This document shows positions 1 through 5,876 of a stretch of 8,238 bases of DNA, piece by piece; positions within the stretch are counted from its first letter, which is position 1, and each line of letters starts with the position of its first letter. Source of the stretch: an uncultured Rhizobiaceae group bacterium (GTDB taxonomy: Bacteria > Pseudomonadota > Alphaproteobacteria > Rhizobiales > Rhizobiaceae); the NCBI GenBank assembly GCA_937944075.1, contig CALDZZ010000188.1, forward strand, positions 1 through 8,238, written 5' to 3'. Both the position numbers and the translations under genes were made by a program. The notes under the pieces were generated by a model. That model was not told the DNA's origin. It saw nothing but the letters and a program-made list of their open reading frames with translations, and did not search any database.

Positions 1-405
1 GCCCGTATTTTGCAGACGGGAGCAGCTTCCATTCTTCAACTGGATTTGGGGCGCTCGGGCGGAATACTGGATGGCAAGAAGATTGCCTCCATGGCGGAAA
101 CCTATCATGTGCATCTTGCTCCGCATTGTTATTGCGGGCCAATCGTGGGTGCTGCGAATGCGCAACTCTCTGCCTGTAGCCCGAATTTTCTGGTGCTTGA
201 ATCCATCAAGAAATGGGATGGTTTCCATGGCGAACTTCTTAAGAAACCTATTCAGTGGGAAGAGGGTTATGTCATTCCGTCCAAAGAGCCTGGTCTGGGT
301 GTTGAACTGGATGAGGCAGTGGCTGAAGCCCACCCATGGGATCCGCGCGGTCCTTTGCATCTGGAGATGCGACCTGATCCTCTTGACTGGGATGAGCCGG
401 TTTAA
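1..405 (+). CDS. Enolase-superfamily (mandelate racemase/galactonate dehydratase type) enzyme, C-terminal fragment
   Basis: The reading frame is open from base 1 and ends at TAA 403-405, so the gene starts outside the window; 134 residues are visible. They match the end of the TIM-barrel domain of the mandelate racemase subgroup. Seen: QLDLGRSGGI with Asp codon 43-45, then KIASMAE, then LAPHC with His codon 124-126, followed by GPIVGAA and LVLE. The Asp and His are 27 residues apart, the same spacing as the Asp270-His297 dyad of mandelate racemase. This is the general acid/base pair that abstracts or donates a proton next to a carboxylate. The family is cytoplasmic and Mg-dependent and acts on sugar acids such as galactonate. 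The metal-binding Asp/Glu residues lie upstream of the window, so the substrate cannot be assigned. The WDEP-containing tail after the barrel is probably subfamily-specific. Family call is firm; galactonate dehydratase is only the closest resemblance I recognise. Confidence 0.85.
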   Translation, partial: ARILQTGAASILQLDLGRSGGILDGKKIASMAETYHVHLAPHCYCGPIVGAANAQLSACSPNFLVLESIKKWDGFHGELLKKPIQWEEGYVIPSKEPGLGVELDEAVAEAHPWDPRGPLHLEMRPDPLDWDEPV

Positions 406-468
406 ATCGAGATAGTTGGAACTTTCCTGACCGTTTTGCATTTTGTTCAGACAAGGTTCATACTGCAG

Positions 469-489
469 ATATTAACCTTTTGTTAATAT
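469..489. promoter_or_regulatory. CtrA-like box inside a perfect 8-bp inverted repeat
   Basis: The arms ATATTAAC (469-476) and GTTAATAT (482-489) are exact reverse complements around a CTTTT spacer. Inside them, TTAACCTTTTGTTAA (472-486) is an exact TTAA-N7-TTAA, the consensus of the alphaproteobacterial cell-cycle regulator CtrA. It ends 44 nt before the ATG of the small exported protein at 534, a sensible place for an activator or repressor site. That CtrA binds here is inference; the dyad could serve another dimeric regulator. I cannot assign a convincing -10 element downstream. Confidence 0.5.
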
Positions 490-533
490 TTCAGCGTATG
501 TCCGCTGGATTGAAAACGCGGAAAGGAAATATC

Positions 534-875
534 ATGCATATTCAAGTCAGAAATTTTCTAATAAAGCCATTACTCGCATTGGCGATTGCCATGCCCGCCA
601 TGATGGCAGGAAATGTCGGAAGTGCAGAGGCAGGTCATAAAGATCGCAAGCGAGCGGCAATTATCGCAGGTGCAATCATCGGTGGGGCGATCATTTACAG
701 TCACCACAAGCGCAAGAAATATCACCGCAAGGCACATCGCAAGCATTACTATGGCAGAAAGCATTATCGTTCAGGATATCGCTACGGTCATCGTTATGGT
801 CACCGCCATCGTGTTTACCGTCACCACAGGCACGGTTACCGATATGGTCATCGCAGTCGCTGGCACGGCAGATAG
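534..875 (+). CDS. Small exported His/Arg/Tyr/Lys-rich protein of unknown function
   Basis: This encodes 113 residues. ATG 534 is chosen because AAGGAAA (523-529) sits 4 nt upstream and a signal peptide follows at once; the frame stays open to a TTG at 480, but that extension is unlikely. Residues 1-33 look like a Sec signal peptide (charged start, hydrophobic LLALAIAMPAMM, small residues ending SAEA). Residues 41-54 form a Gly/Ala/Ile stretch (AAIIAGAIIGGAII), which could be a second membrane segment or a glycine-zipper-like patch. The tail (57-113) is extremely basic, with 14 His among many Arg, Lys and Tyr, and carries YGHR at 84-87, 88-91 and 104-107. I do not recognise a named family. 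Plausible roles, all inference, are metal binding, surface or cell-wall association, or binding of acidic polymers. The gene stands alone, with a regulatory dyad upstream and a terminator downstream. Confidence 0.75.
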   Translation: MHIQVRNFLIKPLLALAIAMPAMMAGNVGSAEAGHKDRKRAAIIAGAIIGGAIIYSHHKRKKYHRKAHRKHYYGRKHYRSGYRYGHRYGHRHRVYRHHRHGYRYGHRSRWHGR

Positions 876-900
876 AGCCCAATAATTGCCTGGAAAATAG

Positions 901-926
901 ACCCGTCTCCTTGAGGCGGGTTTTTT
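901..926 (+). terminator. Rho-independent terminator of the His-rich protein gene
   Basis: A 9-bp stem with one G-U pair (ACCCGTCTC 901-909 with GAGGCGGGT 913-921) closes a CTT loop, and the run of T continues through 926. It lies 25 nt after the stop at 873-875. The U-tract touches the last codon of the convergent permease gene (TGA at 928-926 on the - strand). Read from that side the same hairpin is followed only by CTATTTTCC, so it may also stop the opposite transcript, but less efficiently. Confidence 0.85.
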
Positions 927-1843
927 CATGCCTTTTGGGTGCTGTTTTTTCCAGGCATGAGTTCAACCATCAAGATGGCCGTGAAGATCAGGCCACAGCC
1001 TGCATATCCCAGAGCAGGTAGTCGCTCGCTCAGGAAAATGGCGCCAAACATTGCAGCAAACAGACTTTCGGTGGAAATCAGTACGGCTGCAGCACTCTCG
1101 GATGTATGTCGCTGTCCTATGGCTTGAAGCGTGAAGCCAAGACCTCCTGCTATGATGCCTGCATAGACAATTTCAGGAAGTGCTCCGGACAATTGTCCGG
1201 CTGTTGGCATTGCTTCGCCAAAACCAAACATCATGGGTACGGTAAAACAGACAAAAGCCAACAGAGACGTAATCAGGAACTGTAATGTTGCCATGGTAAC
1301 GGGGAGGTTGGTCTGTTGGCCAACACGCCCTGTGAATATGACATGGCCTGCCCAAAACAGGGCACTTGTAATGATCAGGATATCGCCTGTGCCAAAGCCT
1401 GCAAAACTGCCGCCGCTTAAAAGGAAGATTCCGATAAGCGCAAGGGTCGAAGCTGGCCAGATGATAAACGGTTGCCGCGTCTTCAAAAATCCGGTCATGA
1501 TGAATGGAACAAGGATGACATATAAAGCTGTCAAAAAACCTGCATTTGTGACGCTGGTTGTTTGAAGGCCGATTTGCTGAAACGTCATTCCAAGGAAAAA
1601 GGCCAGCCCTACGGCCAAGAAACCGGATTTATGAACAGTCAGTGTTTTGACGATCTCTGGATGGTTGTTTCTTTTCAACTCCATCAAGGCAAAGGGGAGT
1701 ACTGCCAGTCCTGCCAGTAAAAACCTTAGCGATATAAAGAGCATTGGACCGATATCGTCCATGGCTGTCTGCTGGGCAACGAAGCCCATGCCCCAGATTG
1801 CCCCGGCGCACAAGAGTAAGAGATTGGCTGAAGTACGAGACAC
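926..1843 (-). CDS. DMT-superfamily permease (two EamA domains)
   Basis: From GTG 1843 this is 305 residues, the usual length for 10-helix drug/metabolite transporters of the inner membrane. The first repeat opens with LLLLCAGAIWGMGFVAQQ and continues with LFISLRFLLAGLAVLPFAL; the second includes LIITSALFWAGHVIFTGRV and ends with the typical ESLFAAMFGAIFLSERL and a last helix, followed by a short charged tail. Substrates in this family range from amino acids to metabolites and cannot be read from sequence. The gene starts 2 nt after the stop of the TPP enzyme (TAA at 1848-1846), so the two are almost certainly cotranscribed, and the permease may move that enzyme's substrate or product. The start is uncertain: the frame also has a TTG at 1870 overlapping the upstream gene, but AGGAAA at 1859-1854 suits the GTG better, although its spacing is long. 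The gene ends in the terminator hairpin at 901-926. Confidence 0.88.
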   Translation of the reverse strand: MSRTSANLLLLCAGAIWGMGFVAQQTAMDDIGPMLFISLRFLLAGLAVLPFALMELKRNNHPEIVKTLTVHKSGFLAVGLAFFLGMTFQQIGLQTTSVTNAGFLTALYVILVPFIMTGFLKTRQPFIIWPASTLALIGIFLLSGGSFAGFGTGDILIITSALFWAGHVIFTGRVGQQTNLPVTMATLQFLITSLLAFVCFTVPMMFGFGEAMPTAGQLSGALPEIVYAGIIAGGLGFTLQAIGQRHTSESAAAVLISTESLFAAMFGAIFLSERLPALGYAGCGLIFTAILMVELMPGKNSTQKA

Positions 1844-1845
1844 TT

Positions 1846-3447
1846 TTATCGGGTTTCCTGGTTCAGCCAATCGCTGTCTTCACGTACGAGGATGAGGGTT
1901 GGGCGATCAGACTTGAAGGCTTTTTGGATGTCTTCCTTCAACCCGGAAAACGATCGGGGTTGTGTTGCATGGCAATGCATGGCTTCAGCAAGTTTTTTGA
2001 AGTCGGGAGCCAGGCCATCTACTGCGATGCGTGGTACATTTCCATCGCGCATGTCATCGCGAATTTGTTTATAGCCGTCATTGTGCCAAAGCAGGAGCGG
2101 GATTGGCAGCTTTAATTCAGCGGCGCTGACCAGTTCCTGGACTGTAAACATGGTTCCGCCATCTCCGGCTATTGCAAGCACGTCGGTTTGAGGACTGGCA
2201 AGCTTAGCGCCAATTGCATTTGGAAATGCAAAGCCCAATGCGCAATAGCCTGCTGCATAATGCCAGGTGGAAGGCTTTTCCACGCTCAGGGCAAAGGAAG
2301 CTGTATAGGTCATCTGCGTCGCATCCCCCATGATCATGGTGTCAGGCGAAACAGCCTCACGCACTGCCGAAAGAATGGCAGCATGTTTGGTTTCTGAAAC
2401 GGTTAGGGATGAATGAATTTCTGCCAATGTTCTGGCTACGGTTAGGTGTTTTTCAGTCGTATCAGGTGACGTATCTGAAAGTATCTGGTTGAGAATTTCT
2501 ACGGCTTCACCGGCATCGCCCAATACTGGATGGGTATTATTGTAAAGGTCCTCAAATCGGGTTTCATCAATATCGATCCGTATAAGCGGGCAATCGAATT
2601 CCAGCCTGCCAATATAATTGTCTGTTTCAGAAAGCTCTGTTCCAATCGCCACAATCAAATCTGCTGCCTTGAGCAGTGAATGAACTTCAGGTCTGCAAAT
2701 GGCGCCGCCAAGACTTAAGGGATGGCTTTCAGGCATTATGCCTTTTCCTGCATTGGAAGAGACGACAATCGCTCCGGACTTTTCTGCAAGTGTCTTGATA
2801 TCCGCATTGCAAGCGCCGCCACCGACCAGGATGAACGGATTTTTGGAACTCATCAACAGCTGCGCAGGCTCCTGCAAGTCACTTTCTTTGGGGGTGATGC
2901 GCTTGGGCAATTGAGCTGGTTTCCAGTCATACTCAATGTAGGTTGCAAGAATGTCTATTGGAATGGCGATGTGAACCGGGCGCGGGCGTTTGGAGGTGAA
3001 AACCGAAAATGCTCTTTCAATTAAATCGGGGATATCTTCTGGCCTGTGCGCGCATTCACTAAAGGCACATAGCGGGCGGGTGACTGCGTTGAGGTCGGTT
3101 ACCTCATGCAAGGTGCCGTTGCCTTTTCCCAATGTTTCAGAATGGGCTTCTGCTGATATTAACAGCAGTGGAACAGAATCGGCATAGGCCTGTCCCAATG
3201 GGGTTGTTGTGTTTGTTACACCTGGTCCAGAGATAGTCAGGCACACGCCCGGCCTGCCGCTTGAGCGGGCGTAACCATCTGCCATAAAGCCGGCGCCCAT
3301 TTCGTTTCTTGCGTGGATGTGTCGTATTGGCGTGCCTTCTCCGAGGCCACGACAAAAATCCAGTGTGTGAACACCTGGAATACCAAAAATGGTATCAACG
3401 CCATAACTTGCCAAAAGTCTGATAACAGCTTCACCTGTGCTGATCAT
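1846..3447 (-). CDS. aruI: TPP-dependent 2-oxoacid decarboxylase, AruI-like (5-guanidino-2-oxopentanoate decarboxylase family)
   Basis: This encodes 533 residues with the three-domain fold of acetolactate-synthase-like enzymes. The N-terminal pyrimidine-binding domain has GIPGVHT (22-28) and HARNEMGAGFMADGYAR, with the cofactor-activating Glu at 49. A central Rossmann-like domain follows (roughly 190-330), then a C-terminal TPP-binding domain with GDGG at 428 and Asn456 (HNDG), the GDG-X25-N metal/diphosphate motif. The GIPGVHT, GPGVTNTTTPLGQAYADS and LHEVTDLNA stretches resemble AruI, which decarboxylates 2-ketoarginine to 4-guanidinobutyraldehyde in the arginine transaminase pathway. No AruH aminotransferase or aldehyde dehydrogenase is present here, so the true substrate may be another 2-oxoacid; a general IlvB-like carboligase is the alternative. 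ATG 3447 is chosen for its GGAGG site; the frame is open upstream to 3537 but that part looks non-coding. It leads the unit with the downstream permease. Confidence 0.85.
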   Translation of the reverse strand: MISTGEAVIRLLASYGVDTIFGIPGVHTLDFCRGLGEGTPIRHIHARNEMGAGFMADGYARSSGRPGVCLTISGPGVTNTTTPLGQAYADSVPLLLISAEAHSETLGKGNGTLHEVTDLNAVTRPLCAFSECAHRPEDIPDLIERAFSVFTSKRPRPVHIAIPIDILATYIEYDWKPAQLPKRITPKESDLQEPAQLLMSSKNPFILVGGGACNADIKTLAEKSGAIVVSSNAGKGIMPESHPLSLGGAICRPEVHSLLKAADLIVAIGTELSETDNYIGRLEFDCPLIRIDIDETRFEDLYNNTHPVLGDAGEAVEILNQILSDTSPDTTEKHLTVARTLAEIHSSLTVSETKHAAILSAVREAVSPDTMIMGDATQMTYTASFALSVEKPSTWHYAAGYCALGFAFPNAIGAKLASPQTDVLAIAGDGGTMFTVQELVSAAELKLPIPLLLWHNDGYKQIRDDMRDGNVPRIAVDGLAPDFKKLAEAMHCHATQPRSFSGLKEDIQKAFKSDRPTLILVREDSDWLNQETR

Positions 3448-3452
3448 CCTAG

Positions 3453-3457
3453 CCTCC
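3453..3457 (-). promoter_or_regulatory. Ribosome binding site fixing the start of the TPP enzyme
   Basis: GGAGG on the - strand (3457-3453) lies 5 nt before ATG 3447-3445. It is the strongest Shine-Dalgarno sequence in the window and decides against the longer in-frame ORF that begins at 3537. Confidence 0.85.
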
Positions 3458-3480
3458 AGGAACGATAAATTCACGATTAG

Positions 3481-3516
3481 TTGCTTTTGTTTAGCAATGT
3501 GTGAAGGCTTGCAAGC
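3481..3516. promoter_or_regulatory. Paired TTGC/GCAA dyads between divergent genes (candidate operator)
   Basis: Two dyads lie close together. TTGCTTTTGTTTAGCAA (3481-3497) has 5-bp arms TTGCT/AGCAA around 7 nt. GCTTGCAAGC (3507-3516) is a perfect 10-bp palindrome. Both lie between the TPP enzyme start (3447, - strand) and the DM13 gene (3578, + strand). The shared TTGC/GCAA half-sites suggest a dimeric regulator, for example LysR- or Lrp-type, but no regulator gene is adjacent and the assignment is inference. Confidence 0.35.
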
Positions 3517-3542
3517 TTTAATTTTACCTTCTGTCATGCCAG

Positions 3543-3569
3543 CCTGAACAGAAGATTATTTTGTTCAGG
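3543..3569 (+). promoter_or_regulatory. Leader hairpin overlapping the Shine-Dalgarno of the DM13 gene
   Basis: The arms CCTGAACA (3543-3550) and TGTTCAGG (3562-3569) are exact reverse complements. The stem can extend inward by one G-U and two A-U pairs to a GATTA loop (3554-3558), giving about 11 bp. The 3' arm contains the AGG of the AGGAG ribosome binding site (3567-3571), so in RNA the hairpin would partly mask it. The same inverted repeat could instead be a DNA operator. Confidence 0.5.
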
Positions 3570-3577
3570 AGCTTATG

Positions 3578-3955
3578 ATGAAAAAGATATTTCAGGCAGT
3601 GGTTTTGGCTTTTACAATGGCTGGTTATGTTGCAAGTCCCGCCCTGTCACAGACGGTCAAATCCGGCACCCTTCAGGGTGTCAGCGTCAAATGGACCACG
3701 GGCAGCGTCAAGATTGTGAAGGATGGAAACGGTCATGCGATTAAACTTGGTTCCAATTTCAAAACCAAGAAAGGCCCTGCGCTTTATGTTTATCTTGGTA
3801 ACGAGAAGCCCGAAAAGCGTATCGGTAAATTGAAATCAATTTCCGGCGCGCAGAGTTATGCCATTTCCGGTAAAACGGATATTGGAAAATATTCGCGCGT
3901 GTTTATTTATTGCGTGCCTTTCAAGGCCGTGTTTGGGGCAGGGCGCATTCGCTAA
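3578..3955 (+). CDS. Exported DM13-domain protein
   Basis: This encodes 125 residues from ATG 3578; a tandem ATG at 3575 would add one Met. AGGAG (3567-3571) is 6 nt from the second ATG but only 3 nt from the first, so the second is preferred. Residues 1 to about 24 are a signal peptide (KK start, AVVLAFTMAGYVA, then SPALSQ). The rest matches a single DM13 domain: SGTLQGVSVKWTTGSVKIVKDG, then FKTKKGPALYVYLG, LKSISGAQSYAI, and the hallmark VFIYCVPFKAVFGAGRI, with its one mature Cys at about residue 112. DM13 domains have been proposed to act in extracytoplasmic redox or electron transfer through this Cys; direct function in bacteria is poorly established, so periplasmic location is well supported and role is not. 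It is transcribed away from the TPP enzyme and converges on the SulP gene with 3 nt between stop codons. Confidence 0.85.
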   Translation: MKKIFQAVVLAFTMAGYVASPALSQTVKSGTLQGVSVKWTTGSVKIVKDGNGHAIKLGSNFKTKKGPALYVYLGNEKPEKRIGKLKSISGAQSYAISGKTDIGKYSRVFIYCVPFKAVFGAGRIR

Positions 3956-3958
3956 ACC

Positions 3959-5569
3959 CTAATGCCCAGCGCCAAAGGATCCGGTGCGAACAGAGTAGTC
4001 AACAACCAGTTCGTAGTCCGGGTCATCATCTGAATCCACGATGAGCTGCCCTGCCTTGTTAAGCAGGCTGTGACAGTCCGGGCTTAGGTGGCGCAACTGG
4101 ATTTCCTTGCCCTGTGCTTCATATTTGGTTGCAAGATCCTCAATTGCCTGAAGGGCCGACTGATCCACAACACGGCTCTGCATGAAGTCGATGATGACCA
4201 GTTTGGGGTCACCCTTGATGTCAAACAACTCCATAAAGCCATCTGTCGAACCAAAGAATAGCGGTCCCTCAACCTGATAAACACGAGCACCTTCTGCAGA
4301 GGTATAGGCTTTTGCGTGAATCCGTTTGGAAGCGTTCCAGCTATAGGCAAGTGCCGATACTATCACGCCTACAACCACTGCAACGGCAAGGTCACTCATC
4401 ACGGTTACAACGGTTACAAGGATCATTACCAGTGCATCTGTTAGCGGGATGCGGCGCAGGATTGTAAGAGACTGCCAAGCAAAGGTGCCGATCACCACCA
4501 TGAACATGACGCCGACCAGAGCCGCAAGCGGGATTTGTTCAATAAGGCCGGATGCAAACATGATGAAGATCAGCAGGAAGAGTGCTGCTGATATGCCTGA
4601 AAGACGTGTGCGGCCACCGGATTTTACGTTAATCATCGACTGACCGATCATGGCACAACCACCCATGCCACCAAAGAAACCGGTAACCGTGTTTGCTGCA
4701 CCCTGGGCAATACATTCTTGAGAAGCCCCACCGCGTCTGCCTGTGATTTCGCCAACCAGATTGAGTGTCAACAAACTTTCAATCAGGCCGATGGCTGCCA
4801 GAATGAGTGCGTAGGGGAATATGATTTTAAGGGTTTCCAGATTTATCGGGACCATTGGCACATGCCATTGCGGCAAGCCGCCTTCGATAGAGGCAAGATC
4901 ACCCACAAGAGGCACATCAATGCCAAACAGGATCACGCCAGCGGCCACAAGGCCTATACCCGCAAGTGGCGCAGGCACAACATTGGTGATTTTTGGAAAA
5001 ACCCAGATGATACTCATGGTCAGGCAAACAAGCGCCAAGGTCAGGACAAGGGGAATACCATCCATCCATACCTGTGATCCGTCAGGGCCTGTGGTTTTGA
5101 ATTGTGAAAGCTGTGCAAGGAAAATCACGATCGCGAGGCCGTTTACAAACCCCAGCATGACGGGGTGGGGGACAAGGCGAATAAACTTTCCAAGCCTGAA
5201 CACGCCCGCCAGAATTTGCATGATGCCCATAAGAACCACCGTTGCAAAAAGATATTCAACACCATGAAGTGCGACGAGCGAAACCATGACAACAGCAAGG
5301 GCGCCTGTTGCACCTGAAATCATGCCTGGGCGCCCGCCGAATACGGCCGTAATCAAGCCAACAATAAAAGCAGCATAAAGACCGACCAAAGGCTCGACAC
5401 CTGCCACAAATGCAAAGGCAACTGCTTCCGGCACCAGCGCAAGTGCTACGGTAAGGCCAGACAAAATTTCGATCTTGATACGGTTTAGTGTAAAGGTTTC
5501 TACAGCGGCACGTCGGTTTTCACCAATTGATAAACGTTCAGCAAAAGCTGCAAATGTGGATTTTACCAT
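3959..5569 (-). CDS. SulP-family inorganic anion transporter with C-terminal STAS domain
   Basis: This encodes 536 residues. After a cytoplasmic N-terminus of about 30 residues, the membrane domain (roughly 33-420) opens with the SulP signature region, here LTVALALVPEAVAFAFVAGV and EPLVGLYAAF. Further marks are RPGMISGATGA, LVPHPVMLGFVNGLAI, and the GFFGGMGGCAMIGQSMINV block followed by GGRTRLSG. The STAS domain starts near residue 428 (VYQVEGPLFFGS) and contains DQSAL at 469-473, the position of the regulatory loop in STAS proteins. Characterised SulP proteins carry sulfate, bicarbonate or C4-dicarboxylates across the inner membrane; nothing nearby (no sulfate-assimilation or carbonic anhydrase gene) selects among them. 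ATG 5569 fits the family's N-terminus, but its ribosome binding site is weak. The gene ends 3 nt from the convergent DM13 stop, leaving no room for a separate terminator. Confidence 0.93.
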   Translation of the reverse strand: MVKSTFAAFAERLSIGENRRAAVETFTLNRIKIEILSGLTVALALVPEAVAFAFVAGVEPLVGLYAAFIVGLITAVFGGRPGMISGATGALAVVMVSLVALHGVEYLFATVVLMGIMQILAGVFRLGKFIRLVPHPVMLGFVNGLAIVIFLAQLSQFKTTGPDGSQVWMDGIPLVLTLALVCLTMSIIWVFPKITNVVPAPLAGIGLVAAGVILFGIDVPLVGDLASIEGGLPQWHVPMVPINLETLKIIFPYALILAAIGLIESLLTLNLVGEITGRRGGASQECIAQGAANTVTGFFGGMGGCAMIGQSMINVKSGGRTRLSGISAALFLLIFIMFASGLIEQIPLAALVGVMFMVVIGTFAWQSLTILRRIPLTDALVMILVTVVTVMSDLAVAVVVGVIVSALAYSWNASKRIHAKAYTSAEGARVYQVEGPLFFGSTDGFMELFDIKGDPKLVIIDFMQSRVVDQSALQAIEDLATKYEAQGKEIQLRHLSPDCHSLLNKAGQLIVDSDDDPDYELVVDYSVRTGSFGAGH

Positions 5570-5613
5570 GGGATGCTTTCAGGGAATTATTAGTGCTTGA
5601 ATTGCAGATATAG

Positions 5614-5638
5614 CGGTTTAACCGATTTGGCTAGGCCA
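5614..5638. promoter_or_regulatory. Two adjacent short dyads upstream of the SulP gene
   Basis: CGGTTTAACCG (5614-5624) is palindromic except for its central base. TGGCTAGGCCA (5628-5638) has 4-bp arms around TAG and begins 3 nt later. They lie 45-69 nt upstream of the SulP start, where an operator could sit. The arms are short and chance occurrence is quite possible. Confidence 0.2.
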
Positions 5639-5757
5639 TAAGTACATAAATAACACCTAAGCGGTATTCAAGCGCCCCAGAATATGTCGGGCAGTCACTA
5701 AATTCTGCCTTATCATGTTCTCACAAAGGTGGGGTTTTTATCAAAACCGGGGAAAGC

Positions 5758-5777
5758 GAAATTCAGAGAAATACAGA
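5758..5777 (+). repeat. Tandem 10-bp direct repeat in the TadG leader
   Basis: GAAATTCAGA (5758-5767) is followed directly by GAAATACAGA (5768-5777), with one mismatch; a partial third copy, AAATAC, follows. It lies about 100 nt before the TadG-like start. Function is unknown; it may be simple sequence drift in an AT-rich leader. Confidence 0.35.
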
Positions 5778-5876
5778 AAATACGCGTTAGTAAAAAGTTT
5801 ACCACACATGTTTGAAAATCTGAAAGTAATTCAGGTTATTGTTACTGTTAGTTTGAATAGGCGGGCTGCGAGTAAC

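Larger units (their letters stand above)
5570..5876. other. Intergenic region between the divergent SulP and TadG-like genes
   Basis: These 307 nt separate two genes read outward and must hold both promoters, but I cannot pick convincing -35/-10 pairs. Visible structure: two small dyads near the SulP side (5614-5638); a 6-bp hairpin GGTTTT-TATC-AAAACC (5733-5748); a 10-bp tandem repeat (5758-5777); and TTAG-N7-TTTA (5787-5801), a two-mismatch relative of the CtrA box. The TadG frame is open back to ATG 5715, but that part encodes an unconvincing basic leader and is treated as untranslated. Confidence 0.6.

Noticed and set aside
480..533. In-frame 18-codon extension of the His-rich protein from a TTG at 480
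   Set aside because: It overlaps the regulatory dyad, and the signal peptide follows ATG 534, which has a good AAGGAAA site.
861..876. TGGCAC at the end of the His-rich gene as half of a sigma-54 promoter
   Set aside because: There is no matching -12 element, and a terminator rather than a gene follows on that strand.
613..966. Overlapping alternative frames on both strands across the His-rich gene
   Set aside because: The repetitive CAC/CAT/CGT codons keep all frames open; only the 534-875 frame has a ribosome binding site, signal peptide and terminator.
3448..3537. 30-codon upstream extension of the TPP enzyme
   Set aside because: The GGAGG site and the family-typical N-terminus both fix the start at 3447; the extension crosses the intergenic palindromes.
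4821..5267. 148-codon + strand ORF opposite the SulP gene
   Set aside because: It is a shadow of a clearly coding membrane-protein gene; the translation has no recognisable domain and no ribosome binding site supports it.
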